A stretch of 64,000 nt of DNA from Magnetospira sp. QH-2 (GCF_000968135.1 NZ_FO538765.1:883819-947818); one strand, 5' to 3'. Shown: positions 1 to 9,271, counted from the first letter of the stretch. Numbers and translations are program-made. The notes: a model not told the origin generated them from the letters alone.

Positions 1-187
1 TACCGGCAACCAGCACGGGATCGGTGAATCCGGCGGCCTTGAGATCGAACAGCGCCCCGAATCCGCCAAGGCCGGAGAGGGTGCCGGAACGGTCGGTGGA
101 CCGGGCCAGGGGCTTGATCTCCTCGACCAGCGCCTCTCCCGCGTCTATATCTACACCGGCGTCCTTATAACTGAGGGCGTCGCTAAT
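1..187 (-). CDS. purM: Phosphoribosylformylglycinamidine cyclo-ligase (AIR synthetase), N-terminal part
   Basis: Reverse-strand translation gives [19 protein letters not shown], then an [17 protein letters not shown] stretch and DPVLVAG, the conserved N-terminus of PurM, which closes the imidazole ring in step 5 of purine synthesis in the cytosol. The gene runs off the left edge, so only about 62 residues are visible. There is no ATG, GTG or TTG in frame at the expected start. The codon in the right place is ATT at 187-185 (protein would begin M-S-D-A-L-S-Y-K-D), a few bases after a strong AAGGGAGGAA ribosome site. ATT starts are rare. A sequencing error or a different start cannot be excluded. 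It is divergent from the DUF2066 gene, a common alphaproteobacterial arrangement. Confidence 0.93.
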   Translation of the reverse strand, partial: MSDALSYKDAGVDIDAGEALVEEIKPLARSTDRSGTLSGLGGFGALFDLKAAGFTDPVLVAG

Positions 188-190
188 GGC

Positions 191-200
191 TTCCTCCCTT
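191..200 (-). promoter_or_regulatory. Strong Shine-Dalgarno site deciding the ATT start of purM
   Basis: The minus strand reads AAGGGAGGAA, ending three bases before the ATT codon at 187-185. It is the only good ribosome site near the purM N-terminus and it fixes the ATT as the likely start. Confidence 0.6.
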
Positions 201-265
201 GAGGAAAGTGATGGATGATGGTCAAAAAACCGATGCCGAACATATCCTATCTCCGAAGGTTTGCA

Positions 266-1378
266 ATGTTCCAGAGCCCGCACATGAATTCTCTCCGGCC
301 GTTGATCGGCCTTTGCCTCCTGATTGCCTTTGCCTGGTCTTGGTCCAGCGCTCGGGCCGCCGATGCCTATGCAGTGACCCTGCCGGTGGACGTCTCCGCC
401 GCTTCCGCCGCCGCCGCCCGGGAACAGGCTCTGGCCGATGGCCGGGTCGCCGCCTTCCGGGTTCTCATGGAGCGTATGACACTGGCCGAGGACTGGCCGC
501 GTCTGCCGGAAGTGCTGCCCGAGGAGCTGCCATCATTCCTGCGCGACATATCCGTGGCCAACGAAAAAACGTCCGAGGTGCGCTATCTGGCCGACCTGAC
601 CGTGCGCTACCGGGCCGAAGATATCCGCGACTTGTTGCGGGCCTATGATATTCCCTTCGCCGAAACTTTCAGCAAGCCGGTGATGGTGCTACCGGTCTAT
701 GGGGCCGGAACCAATTTCATCTTGTGGGATGAGCCCAACCCCTGGCGCGAGGCCTGGCAACGGCTGCCCGCCAGCTCGGGTCTGGTGCCGCTGGCCCATC
801 CCATCGGCGATCTCCAAGACATGACCATGGTGGACGTCAATCAGGCCCGCGACGGGTCCTTGGAACCGATCGGCCGCATGGCCCAACGCTATGGCACCGA
901 TGATGTTTTGGTGCCCTCGGCGGAAGTGGCCCTGGATCCCACGGGGCAGCGCTATCAGGCGACCATTTCGGTCAAGCGCTTCGGTCCGGCCACCTGGATG
1001 AGCAAAAGCTTTACCGAAATTGGCGAATCGGAACCCGGCGAATCCGAGGCCCGGTTCCTCGATCGTCTGGTCACCCAGGTCGCGGCGCGGGTGGAAGACG
1101 AATGGAAGCGTGACAACTTGCTGCGCTTTGATTCCATGGGCGTGGTGGCGGTGACCGTGCCGGTCAATGCCCTGCCCGAGTGGTTGGCCATTCGCAAGAG
1201 TCTTGGCAATGTGGCGGTGATCAGCCAAGTGGATGTGGTGCTGTTGGTGCGCGACGAGGTGCGCCTCAATCTGCATCACATCGGTGATATTGATCAGCTG
1301 GCCCTGGCCCTGGCCCAGGCGGACTTGACCCTGAGTCTGGATGGCGATCAATGGCGGTTGAGCCGGGCCGCCCGCTGA
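266..1378 (+). CDS. DUF2066 family exported protein
   Basis: A 370-aa protein with an N-terminal hydrophobic signal ([16 protein letters not shown], then [11 protein letters not shown]), so probably periplasmic or membrane-anchored. The body ([23 protein letters not shown], about residues 50-75, and a late domain with [20 protein letters not shown]) matches the DUF2066 family, whose function is not established. The ATG at 266 is chosen because GAAGG lies 7 bases upstream. An in-frame ATG at 284 would also keep the signal peptide. It is first in a tight operon with the CDP-alcohol transferase, PerM-type permease and HdaA genes. This order recurs in alphaproteobacteria, but the functional link is unknown. 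Confidence 0.85.
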   Translation: MFQSPHMNSLRPLIGLCLLIAFAWSWSSARAADAYAVTLPVDVSAASAAAAREQALADGRVAAFRVLMERMTLAEDWPRLPEVLPEELPSFLRDISVANEKTSEVRYLADLTVRYRAEDIRDLLRAYDIPFAETFSKPVMVLPVYGAGTNFILWDEPNPWREAWQRLPASSGLVPLAHPIGDLQDMTMVDVNQARDGSLEPIGRMAQRYGTDDVLVPSAEVALDPTGQRYQATISVKRFGPATWMSKSFTEIGESEPGESEARFLDRLVTQVAARVEDEWKRDNLLRFDSMGVVAVTVPVNALPEWLAIRKSLGNVAVISQVDVVLLVRDEVRLNLHHIGDIDQLALALAQADLTLSLDGDQWRLSRAAR

Positions 1379-1386
1379 GCCAAGCC

Positions 1387-1950
1387 ATGTCGGGACTCGG
1401 CCTGATTCCCAATCTGATATCTCTGGCCCGCATGCTGGCGGTACCGGTGATGGTCTGGCTGGTGCTGGATGGGCACTATGAAACAGCCTTCTGGCTGTTT
1501 GCCATCGCCGGGTTGTCCGACGCTCTGGACGGCTTTTTGGCGCGCTTGCTTCAGGCACAGACGGAAATCGGCATCTATCTCGACCCGCTGGCCGACAAGG
1601 CCTTATTGGTGGGGCTCTATGTGACATTGGGGATACAGGGTGGTTTACCCTTGTGGTTGGTCATCCTGGTGGTGTTCCGGGATCTGCTGATCATCGCCGG
1701 AGCCCTCTTGGCGGCCTTCATGGAGTTTAGACTGGCCATGCACCCGCTGCTGGTCAGCAAGGCCAACACCTTGCTCCAGATCCTCCTGGGCGGCGTGGTG
1801 TTGTGGTTCGCCGACGACGGGGCCGAGGCTTTCGCCCAGGGCCTGATCCAGGGCTTGACCATACTGGTGGCGCTGTTCACCTTGCTGTCGGGCGGTGCCT
1901 ATGTGATACGTTGGGTCAAGAGAGCCACAGCCTGGGAGGGCGAAGAATGA
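1387..1950 (+). CDS. CDP-alcohol phosphatidyltransferase family membrane enzyme
   Basis: A 187-aa polytopic membrane protein. The full family signature is present with exact spacing: D45-x2-D48-G49-x2-A52-R53-x8-G62-x3-D66-x3-D70 (around SDALDGFLAR and GIYLDPLADK), which binds the divalent metals and the CDP moiety. Enzymes of this family transfer a phosphatidyl group from CDP-diacylglycerol to an alcohol such as glycerol-3-phosphate. The exact acceptor cannot be read here; PgsA-like is the first guess. The start is placed at the ATG at 1387, just after the DUF2066 stop. An upstream in-frame ATG at 1351 would overlap that gene. The stop overlaps the next start (ATGA). Confidence 0.88.
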   Translation: MSGLGLIPNLISLARMLAVPVMVWLVLDGHYETAFWLFAIAGLSDALDGFLARLLQAQTEIGIYLDPLADKALLVGLYVTLGIQGGLPLWLVILVVFRDLLIIAGALLAAFMEFRLAMHPLLVSKANTLLQILLGGVVLWFADDGAEAFAQGLIQGLTILVALFTLLSGGAYVIRWVKRATAWEGEE

Positions 1951-3014
1951 GCCGGGATCGCCAAGCTGCCGTATGGGCCGCAGTGCTTCTCGTATTTCTC
2001 GGACTGATCTATCTGCTGGGCAACGTATTGCTGCCCTTTGTCGCCGGTATGGCGGTGGCCTATTTCCTTGACCCCCTGGCCGACAAACTTCAGCTCTGGA
2101 TGAGATCCCGGACCTTGGCGGTATTGATCATCTTGGGGGGCTTCGTGCTCAGTCTGGTGATCGTTGTGCTGCTTTTGCTGCCGGTGTTGCAAGGCCAAGT
2201 GCTGGGCTTTGCCTCGCGGGTCCCGGACTACATCGCCAGCCTCAAGGGCACCGTGCAGCCTTTGCTTGAACAACTCCGGATGCGCATCGGCGCGGAGAAT
2301 GCCCAAGATCTCCTCGATACCCTGGCTGCCGAGGCGGGCAAGGGTATGCAGTGGATGGCCGGTCTGTTGAAGAAGCTGGTCAGCGGCGGGGTGGCGTTAC
2401 TGTCCTTGCTGTCGCTGATCTTCATCACCCCGCTGGTCAGCTTCTATCTGCTACGCGATTGGGACAGTCTCGTGGCGCGGGTGGATTCCTGGCTGCCCCG
2501 TCGCGCCGCGCCGACCATCCGATCCCTGGTGAGCGAAACCGACGATATGATCGCCGGGTTTGTCCGTGGACAGGCGACGGTCTGTCTGGTGCTGGCCACC
2601 CTCTATGCGGTGGGGTTGTCGTTGGTGGGGCTGGAGTTCGGCCTGCTTGTCGGTTTGCTGGCCGGGCTGATCTCGTTCATTCCGTATGTGGGGACGGGGG
2701 TAGGGCTGGGCACGGGCATGGCCATCGCCATGGTGCAGTTCTCCGACATCACGCCCATTGCCATGGTCGCTCTCGTGTTCGGTATCGGGCAGATCCTCGA
2801 AGGCTATGTGCTGACCCCGAAGCTGGTCGGCGAACGGGTCGGCCTGCATCCGGTCTGGGTGATCTTTGCCTTGCTCGCCGGTGGCAGTCTGTTCGGCTTT
2901 ACCGGCATGCTGTTGGCGGTGCCCGGGGCGGCGGTGATTGGCGTGCTGGTCCGCTTCAGCCTCAAACGCTATCTGGTCAGCCCCCTTTATGAGGGCGGCG
3001 AGGGGAGCCCGTGA
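1947..3014 (+). CDS. AI-2E/PerM family permease
   Basis: A 355-aa inner-membrane protein with about eight hydrophobic segments: two at the N-terminus (WAAVLLVFLGLIYLLGNVL), a long central soluble stretch (about residues 95-150), and a C-terminal block with the conserved E-G-Y-V-L-T-P-K motif and G-x-L-x-A-V-P-G-A-A. This is the AI-2E_transport/UPF0118 family. Members have been described as autoinducer-2 exporters or cation antiporters, so the substrate stays open. The ATG overlaps the previous stop by four bases, showing translational coupling, and the gene ends in a GTGA overlap with hdaA. Confidence 0.9.
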   Translation: MSRDRQAAVWAAVLLVFLGLIYLLGNVLLPFVAGMAVAYFLDPLADKLQLWMRSRTLAVLIILGGFVLSLVIVVLLLLPVLQGQVLGFASRVPDYIASLKGTVQPLLEQLRMRIGAENAQDLLDTLAAEAGKGMQWMAGLLKKLVSGGVALLSLLSLIFITPLVSFYLLRDWDSLVARVDSWLPRRAAPTIRSLVSETDDMIAGFVRGQATVCLVLATLYAVGLSLVGLEFGLLVGLLAGLISFIPYVGTGVGLGTGMAIAMVQFSDITPIAMVALVFGIGQILEGYVLTPKLVGERVGLHPVWVIFALLAGGSLFGFTGMLLAVPGAAVIGVLVRFSLKRYLVSPLYEGGEGSP

Positions 3015-3703
3015 GCGTTCCCCAGATACCCCTGGACCTGGGATTCTCTCCGGCCCTGGGCGGCGCGGATTTCCTGGTGGCGCCCTGCAACCGCGAAGCT
3101 GTGCAATGGCTCGACCGCTATCCCGATTGGCCCGCCCCGGCACTGGTGCTGCACGGTCCGGCCGATTGCGGCAAAAGCCACCTGGCCGGGTTGTTCCTGG
3201 CCCGCACCAATGGCGAGACTTTAGATATTGGAACGGCCAGTCCGGAAACGGCGGTGGCCTTGTTGGAACGGGTGCCGGTCATGCTGGTGGAAATCCCTCA
3301 GGCAACCCTGAACGAAGCGCAGGAGCGTTGTCTGCTGCATGCCTATAACACCGCAAGGGATTTGGGGCGGCACCTGTTGTTGACCGCCCGGCGCGGCGCC
3401 ATCACCTGGGGTGTGGCATTGCCGGATTTGCGATCCAGGTTGCTGGCGGCACCGGCCGCGGTGATCAAGGAACCCGATGATGAGCTGTTGACGGCCTTGT
3501 TGGTCAAGCTGTTCAACGACCGCCGCTTGAAGGTGGAGGAAGGGGTGCTGGCCTATTTGCTGACCCGCATGGAACGCTCATTTCAGGGGGCGGCGGATCT
3601 GGTGGCGGCGATGGACCGGGAATCCCTGGCCCGCAAGAAACCCCTGACCTTGCCCTTGGCCCGTCAGGTTCTGGCCGATTTGTCCGGCAGGGGCGCTAGG
3701 TAG
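3011..3703 (+). CDS. hdaA: HdaA-like regulatory inactivator of DnaA
   Basis: A 230-aa DnaA-like AAA protein without the DnaA DNA-binding domain. It begins with QIPLDLGF, a beta-clamp-binding type motif as in Hda, followed by a P-loop variant (LHGPADCGKSHLAGLF, about residues 47-62) and the DnaA lid region (LPDLRSRLLAAP). Hda/HdaA binds the sliding clamp and stimulates ATP hydrolysis by DnaA, preventing re-initiation. The start is GTG at 3011, overlapping the permease stop. In related genomes ppk and ppx follow; here ppk is found only as a deleted remnant further on. The family call is firm. Clamp regulation in this species is inferred. Confidence 0.9.
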   Translation: MSVPQIPLDLGFSPALGGADFLVAPCNREAVQWLDRYPDWPAPALVLHGPADCGKSHLAGLFLARTNGETLDIGTASPETAVALLERVPVMLVEIPQATLNEAQERCLLHAYNTARDLGRHLLLTARRGAITWGVALPDLRSRLLAAPAAVIKEPDDELLTALLVKLFNDRRLKVEEGVLAYLLTRMERSFQGAADLVAAMDRESLARKKPLTLPLARQVLADLSGRGAR

Positions 3704-3837
3704 TTTAGGAGCGGCCCGACCGCCTGATCCCTGAGGCCGATCAATCAGGGAGTAGAGAACCCGTGACCTCGTCACTGCGTTGCGTGCTTTGGCCTTTCGG
3801 GGTAGAAGAGGCAACTTTTCAGGCAAGGGAGTCCGCC
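3704..3837. other. Intergenic gap after hdaA
   Basis: No gene is visible. A weak inverted repeat (CCTGAT at 3723 with ATCAGG near 3745) may end the hdaA transcript. AAGGGAG before 3838 is the ribosome site of the next gene. Confidence 0.4.
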
Positions 3838-4182
3838 ATGCGCAGCGTCGTCTATTTCAACGGTGGCACCGTTGGCGATTTCGTCATCAGCGATGATCGT
3901 TACAAGGCCTTCATCGACACAACACCGGCCGAAACCCAATACAGCGACGACGAACTGCATGAGGCGCGTCAGGTCCTGAATGACTGCTTGCAAGGAGATG
4001 CCGAGGCGACGGCCGGTGCCATCGAGGAAGCCGCCGCCTGCCTGATCTGGAACTACTTCAACACCCACCCGGATCACGAAAAGCGGTTGTCCGGCGATAT
4101 CATGGTCATCGATCTGGAAGGCGACGGCGCGACCATCGAATATGCCGCCGTTGATGACATCGAGTTGGCGCAGGAAAACTGA
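3838..4182 (+). CDS. Small acidic protein of unknown function
   Basis: A 114-aa acidic soluble protein beginning MRSVVYFNGG, with no signal peptide or membrane segment and no family I recognise. The start at 3838 is supported by AAGGGAG nine bases upstream. An in-frame start at 3763 would add 25 residues of poor quality. Mid-protein there is a helical acidic region (DDELHEARQVLNDCLQGDAE) and the end is rich in Asp and Glu. It stands alone, converging with the GGDEF-EAL gene 15 bases downstream. Codon use looks like the neighbours, so it is probably a real conserved hypothetical. Confidence 0.65.
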   Translation: MRSVVYFNGGTVGDFVISDDRYKAFIDTTPAETQYSDDELHEARQVLNDCLQGDAEATAGAIEEAAACLIWNYFNTHPDHEKRLSGDIMVIDLEGDGATIEYAAVDDIELAQEN

Positions 4183-4197
4183 TATACGGAGCTATCC

Positions 4198-6483
4198 CTA
4201 CTCCACACTCCAATGGGGGTTCTTCTCCAGCAACTCGGTGGCCTCGGGGGCGAAGGTGGGGCGGGAGAAGTAATAGCCCTGGCCGAAGTCCACGCCGAAC
4301 TGAGCCAGCAGGGCCAGGTGCTCGGCGGTTTCCACACCCTCGGCGACGGTCTGGAGCTTGAGGTTGCGGGCCAGGGCAACGATGGTCCGCACAATTTCCA
4401 TGTTCTCGTCGGAATCGCTCATGGTCATGACGAAGGATTGGTCCACCTTCAGCACATCGATGGGGAAGCGGTGCAGATGGCCGAGACTGGAATAGCCGGT
4501 GCCGAAGTCATCCACGTGCAACCGCACGCCAAGGCTTTTGATCTGTAGCAACCGGTCCGTGACTTCCAGCGGGTTCTCCATCATCACCCCTTCGGTGATT
4601 TCCAAATTCAGGAAACGCCCTTCCAAGCCGCTACGATGCAGGATTTCCGAGACATCGCCGAGCAGGCTATCGTCGTTGAACTGTTTGGGTGAGACGTTGA
4701 CGCTGATGGTCAGGTCCAGGTCCGGAAATTGATCGCGCCAGATTTTCATCTGATGACAGGCTACGTCGAGTACCTGACGGCCAATGGGCACGATCAACCC
4801 GGTATCTTCGGCAATGGGCACGAAGTCGGCAGGGGAGATGAATCCGCGTTCCGGGTGGATCCAACGTAACAGGGCCTCGAATTTGACGATCCGTCCAGTG
4901 GCCAGGGAGATGACCGGTTGGAAGGCGAGGCTGAATTCCTGCCGTTCCAAAGCCACGCGCAGATCGCTTTCCAACTCGAGCTGAGTCACCGCGCGCACAT
5001 GCATGCCCTTTTCGAATACCACATGCCGACCGCGACCGCGAGTCTTGGCCTGATACATGGCAATGTCGGCGTCGCGCACCACCTCGCCGGGCCGCTCGTA
5101 GCCGGTGGAACTCATGGCGATACCGATGCTGGCACTGGAGACGATTTCCCGTCCGGCCAGCTTGAACGGCACGCAAAGGGCGTCATTGATCCGCTGGGCC
5201 ACATGTTCGCCGTAGTGGGGCCCGTCCAATTCTTCCAGCAACACCGCAAATTCGTCGCCGCCGAGCCGGGCAATGGTATCCAGATCGCGGGTGCTTTCCT
5301 TTAGACGATGGGCGATCTCGATTAGCATCTGATCGCCATAGGAATGTCCCAGGCTGTCATTGACCACCTTGAAGCGGTCGAAGTCCAGGTACAGCACGGC
5401 AAAAATATTGTCTTCGTGGCGTTTGGAGCGGGCGATGGCCTGCTCCAGCCTGTCGACAAACAAGGCCCTATTGGGTAGTCCGGTCAGGGCATCATGAAAG
5501 GCATCCTTGAGCAGCCGGTTTTCCACCAGCTTGCGTTCGGTGATATCGGTCAGGCTGCCGGCGATGCGGGTCGGGCGGTCGTTATCGTCACTGACCGCGA
5601 TACCGCGCGCCAGCATCCAACGATAGTTGCCATCATGGTGCCGCATGCGATGTTCCGAAACGAACAGCGGCGTTTGGCCCATCAAGTGCGCATCCAGGGC
5701 CTCGCGGAAAAGGGTGCGGTCTTCCAGATGAATGCGGTCCAGCCATTCGTCAGGGGCCTGACCCATTTCCTCGTTCTTGTAGCCCAACATGGTTTTCCAG
5801 CGCGGCGACAGGAAAACCTCGTCCTCGACCAAATCCCAATCCCACAGCCCGTCGTTGGACCCGCGCATGGCCAGATCGAAGCGTTCCTTCTGATTGGCTA
5901 ATTCCAGATCGGCATTCAAGTGATTGCGGGCCTGGCCGAGAATGGCGGCACAAGCATCGAGAAACGAGGCCTCGGCGGCCGCAAAAGCATGGGGTTGGGC
6001 GAAATGGGCACTGAGCAGTCCATAGACCCCGTCGGCCAGCGGGATCGGGGAGACGATACAGGCCACCATGCCCATCTCCCGGAACAGGTGCGGCCAATCG
6101 TAGGTCGAATTCCGATTGAAATCCTCCACGCCGAGGGTCCGTCCGCCGGCAACCGCGGCGATGCCCAGTGATCCTTCGGTGGCCCGGACAGCGGCATGCC
6201 CCAATTCGGAGTCGGGCCAGCCATCCCCGTTTTGTAATAGCAAGGTCTGACCATCGGCCAACAACTCGAACACCGCCGTCCGGTCGGCGCCCAGGAAGTC
6301 ACGGACCAAACGCGTGGCCTCCCTTTCAATGGGATCCATGTCGGTGTCTGCGAGGGCAAGGCGGCTCAATCGATTCAGCGCATTGAGGCGCTGTAACTCA
6401 CGGGTCAGGTCGCCACTGTCCTGTTCCCCGGTGAGGAATTCCTGTTGTGGCTGGCTTGGCACATCCGTGTTATCCCGGCCCAT
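4198..6483 (-). CDS. GAF-PAS-GGDEF-EAL cyclic-di-GMP protein
   Basis: About 761 aa from the ATG at 6483. Domains in order: GAF (about 30-190, around DFLGADRTAVFELL), PAS (about 200-315, FDLAMRGSNDGLWDWDLV through DITERK), GGDEF (about 330-485, with intact R-L-G-G-D-E-F), and EAL (about 505-755, with intact EALLRW, EITEG, and DDFGTGYSSLGHLHRFP-D-LK-D). Both catalytic motifs are complete, so it could both make and degrade c-di-GMP. There is no membrane segment, so it is a cytosolic sensor. In-frame ATGs at 6579 and 6618 could extend the N-terminus by up to 45 residues. None has a clear ribosome site. Confidence 0.93.
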   Translation of the reverse strand: MGRDNTDVPSQPQQEFLTGEQDSGDLTRELQRLNALNRLSRLALADTDMDPIEREATRLVRDFLGADRTAVFELLADGQTLLLQNGDGWPDSELGHAAVRATEGSLGIAAVAGGRTLGVEDFNRNSTYDWPHLFREMGMVACIVSPIPLADGVYGLLSAHFAQPHAFAAAEASFLDACAAILGQARNHLNADLELANQKERFDLAMRGSNDGLWDWDLVEDEVFLSPRWKTMLGYKNEEMGQAPDEWLDRIHLEDRTLFREALDAHLMGQTPLFVSEHRMRHHDGNYRWMLARGIAVSDDNDRPTRIAGSLTDITERKLVENRLLKDAFHDALTGLPNRALFVDRLEQAIARSKRHEDNIFAVLYLDFDRFKVVNDSLGHSYGDQMLIEIAHRLKESTRDLDTIARLGGDEFAVLLEELDGPHYGEHVAQRINDALCVPFKLAGREIVSSASIGIAMSSTGYERPGEVVRDADIAMYQAKTRGRGRHVVFEKGMHVRAVTQLELESDLRVALERQEFSLAFQPVISLATGRIVKFEALLRWIHPERGFISPADFVPIAEDTGLIVPIGRQVLDVACHQMKIWRDQFPDLDLTISVNVSPKQFNDDSLLGDVSEILHRSGLEGRFLNLEITEGVMMENPLEVTDRLLQIKSLGVRLHVDDFGTGYSSLGHLHRFPIDVLKVDQSFVMTMSDSDENMEIVRTIVALARNLKLQTVAEGVETAEHLALLAQFGVDFGQGYYFSRPTFAPEATELLEKNPHWSVE

Positions 6484-6733
6484 GGTTTCCAGTTTTTCGC
6501 CTGTCTCTATCGATCTGGCCACGCGGAAGAACCTCAAAGCCCAATGGAAAGGCGAGGATATAACCCTTTTATCCCTCATGCAATTCGGCTTTTTGTCGCG
6601 GACATACCTTGGAAACATGGTTCCACGACACCAGCGTGGGCCGGGTTCAATCGAGTCCGGTAAAATCGCGCGAGCCCGTTGATACCGATTGGGTTTTTCG
6701 CGTTGGATGGAATCCGCTCAAACGCGACATGAT

Positions 6734-7252
6734 TTAGAGATCCCGGGGCTTGACAAAACGGATCAGGGTGCCGGTCTCAGGCGCCAGTTCGGTCCAAGGC
6801 ATGTCTGGAATATCGAACTTGATCATGGCCAGGGCGGCGGTGGGAAATTTGGCCCGCATGTCGGCCATGTCCTTGTCCGGTCCGTTGCCGACAAGGGTAT
6901 GGGCGGTGGCTTCCATGGTTGGGTTGTGCCCGATCACCATCACGGACTCCAGGCTCTCGGGGAGCCGTTGCAAGCGGGTGATCAGTCCCGGGGCATCCAT
7001 GCCATAGAGGTCGTGCTCGACACAGACATTGCCCGCCCAGTTCCACGCGGTCTGAATATGATCCAATGTCTCGCGTGCCCGGCAGGCCGCGGAACAGAGC
7101 ACCATATCCGGATGCAGGTCCTCGCGGGCCAGGAATTCCGCCATGGCCAAGGCGGATCGGCGGCCACGACCGGCAAGCGGTCGATCAAAGTCCCGGGCCA
7201 TGGGATTGTCCCAGGATGACTTGGCGTGACGCAGCAGGAATAAGGTTTTCAT
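6734..7252 (-). CDS. sixA: SixA-type phosphohistidine phosphatase
   Basis: A 172-aa histidine-phosphatase protein. The catalytic R-H-A-K-S-S-W-D motif (residues 8-15) at the N-terminus is the SixA signature. The second half carries V-M-V-I-G-H-N-P-T-M-E, the conserved second catalytic histidine region. SixA removes phosphate from histidines of phosphorelay proteins, classically the ArcB HPt domain. The target here is unknown. The ATG at 7252 is chosen; a TTG at 7261 would add three residues. It is a single-gene unit between the c-di-GMP gene and the broken ppk. Confidence 0.88.
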   Translation of the reverse strand: MKTLFLLRHAKSSWDNPMARDFDRPLAGRGRRSALAMAEFLAREDLHPDMVLCSAACRARETLDHIQTAWNWAGNVCVEHDLYGMDAPGLITRLQRLPESLESVMVIGHNPTMEATAHTLVGNGPDKDMADMRAKFPTAALAMIKFDIPDMPWTELAPETGTLIRFVKPRDL

Positions 7253-7343
7253 GGCGGCCAAAGTGATGGTTGGTTGATGATAGGCGAACGGCTATCCTAC
7301 TCCTTCGGGATCCCTTTCGTCTTGAAGAAACGAGACTGCGGAT

Positions 7344-7749
7344 ATGAATGTCATCGTATCGACCCACGGCGGGGCGGCGAAAAAGAACGCCGCGATCCAT
7401 TTGACCGGGACGTCGGAGCGATTCGTCACCAAAGAGCGCTCCTGGCTGGCTTTCAATATGCCGGTGATGAAAGAGGCGCATAATTCCCGCCATCCGCCAG
7501 GCCATTTGGAAGGATGACGAGCAAAAAGGGGTCCTGAGCGACGATGGCTGCTATACCCATTTGACACCGGCCAAGAAGAGCTTCAATACCCATAAGGACT
7601 TCTTGACCAATCCCAGCCTGTCCGGGCGGGGCCGGGTGCTGAAAGAAAGATCGCACCCGTATTCCCGTTCCGACTTTCAGCGAAGACGAGACTTGATTTA
7701 TGGCCCGTACACCTTCCAAGAACCCTGCCAAGCCCCGGGCTTCGCGTAA
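7344..7749 (+). pseudogene. Internally deleted polyphosphate kinase (ppk1) remnant
   Basis: Reading from the ATG at 7344 gives a short peptide ending at about 7520 that contains ERFVTKERSWLAFN-PVMKEAHNSRHP, closely resembling the PPK1 N-terminal motif (RF-NRELSWLAFN-RVL-EA-N--HPLLERL). Directly after this, in a different frame, comes FNTHKDFLTNPSLSGRGRVL (about 7588-7647), which looks like the C-terminal tail of alphaproteobacterial PPK1. The roughly 600 residues between, including the catalytic histidine region, are missing and the two ends are out of frame. The remnant sits where ppk normally lies, immediately before ppx. The frame of the tail runs on to 7749, overlapping the start of ppx. 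Confidence 0.78.
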
Positions 7750-9271
7750 GACCACACCCCAACCGCAAGGCCTGCTGCCGGGTGTCCTGCCCCAGGGCCG
7801 CGTGGCGGTGGTGGACATCGGATCCAACTCGGTCCGTCTGGTGGTCTTTCATGGCCGCACCCGGACACCGATTCAGATCTTCAACGAGCGTGCTCTTTGC
7901 GGCCTGGGACGAGGCCTGCGCACCACCGGGCGGTTGGCCCCCGATGGCGTGGAGATGGCTTTTGATACCCTCAATCGCTTCACGCTGCTGACTCAGGCCA
8001 TGGAAGTGGAGCAAGTGGATCTTCTGGCAACGGCGGCAGCCCGCGATGCGGCGGACGGGGCCGATTTCGTCAACGAGATCAAGCGGCGGTTCGGGCTTGA
8101 TGTGCAGGTCCTGTCCGGTGAGGAAGAAGCCAAGCTGGCGGCCCTGGGTGTCATTTCCGATTGGCCTCATGCGGACGGGCTGATGGGGGACGTGGGCGGT
8201 GGCAGCCTGGACCTGGTGGCCCTGGATGAAGGGCGGTATGGCGCCCATGGCACCCTGCCTTTGGGGTCCATCTACCTCTCCGAGGCCTGTGGCGACGACC
8301 TGTCGGTGGCCAAGAAGATCATCGATCAGAACCTGGATGACCTCCCCTGGCTGAACAGCGCGGCGGGCAAGACCTACTATCCGGTCGGCGGCTCCTGGCG
8401 CGCGCTGGCGCGGGCGATGATCCTGCATACGGACTATCCGCTTCATATCGTTGACAACTTCACCCTGCCATTGGATAGGGCCTTGGATCTGTGCAAGGTA
8501 TTCACCCGCATGGGCCCCGCAGACCTGGAAGCCTTCAGTTCCGTTTCCGCCCGTCGTCGGGTTGCCTTGCCGCTGTCGGCTATGTTGCTGCGGCGGGTCC
8601 TGAAAAGGGTCAAGCCCAAGCAGGTGGTGTTCTCCGCTCATGGCATGCGCGAGGGGTACTATTTCAGTCGTTTGCCCGAAGACATCAAGAAAATGGATCC
8701 GCTCATCCGCGCTTGCATGGCGACGGTGCAGCGGGATGCCCGCTATGGCGGCGACGGTCATGAATTGATCGATTGGACCGCGCCGATGTTTGCCGATGAA
8801 ACCGTCGACCAGCAGCGCCTGCGGGTGGCGGCCAGCCATTTGGCCGATATTGCCTGGCGGGAACACCCGGACTATCGCGCCGAGCAGGCCTTTCACCGGG
8901 TGCTGAAGCTGCCGGTGGCCGGGCTGTCCCATTGTGACCGGGTGCGCTTGGCGATGATCATATTCCATCGCTACAATGGTGATGTGAAGCTTTCCTGGTC
9001 GAGCGCCGTTCAGGCGCTGATTGGCGACAGCGAGGCCAAACACGCCAAACAGGTGGGGCTCGCTCTTCGCTTGGGGACCACCCTGACCGGCGGTGTGCCG
9101 GGCCTGTTGCCGCGGACCAGCCTGGAATTCACCGGCACCACCTTGATCCTGCGGGTTCCTCAGGACGATCATGTGTTTGTCAGTGAAGCGGTCAGCCAGC
9201 GGCTTCAGGCGGTGGCCAAGTCGTTGAAGGTGAAGGGGTGGCTGGTGGCAGGCGGAGTCAAAGCCGAATAG
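7700..9271 (+). CDS. ppx: Ppx/GppA family exopolyphosphatase
   Basis: A 523-aa cytosolic protein of the sugar-kinase/Hsp70/actin fold. It starts with a basic tail, then VAVVDIGSNSVRLVVF (first phosphate-binding motif, about residues 36-51), ATAAARDA-DG (about 113), and GDVGGGSLDLVAL (about 163), the second motif. The C-terminal half is an HD-like helical domain typical of long Ppx proteins. The family hydrolyses polyphosphate from its ends and/or pppGpp. It normally works against PPK1, which here is deleted just upstream, so its polyphosphate must come from another kinase (for example PPK2, not in this window) or it acts mainly on pppGpp. Confidence 0.92.
   Translation: MARTPSKNPAKPRASRKTTPQPQGLLPGVLPQGRVAVVDIGSNSVRLVVFHGRTRTPIQIFNERALCGLGRGLRTTGRLAPDGVEMAFDTLNRFTLLTQAMEVEQVDLLATAAARDAADGADFVNEIKRRFGLDVQVLSGEEEAKLAALGVISDWPHADGLMGDVGGGSLDLVALDEGRYGAHGTLPLGSIYLSEACGDDLSVAKKIIDQNLDDLPWLNSAAGKTYYPVGGSWRALARAMILHTDYPLHIVDNFTLPLDRALDLCKVFTRMGPADLEAFSSVSARRRVALPLSAMLLRRVLKRVKPKQVVFSAHGMREGYYFSRLPEDIKKMDPLIRACMATVQRDARYGGDGHELIDWTAPMFADETVDQQRLRVAASHLADIAWREHPDYRAEQAFHRVLKLPVAGLSHCDRVRLAMIIFHRYNGDVKLSWSSAVQALIGDSEAKHAKQVGLALRLGTTLTGGVPGLLPRTSLEFTGTTLILRVPQDDHVFVSEAVSQRLQAVAKSLKVKGWLVAGGVKAE

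Noticed and set aside
7583-9172. 529-aa open frame antisense to ppx
   Set aside because: Low-complexity composition typical of an antisense frame; ppx has clear phosphate-binding motifs.
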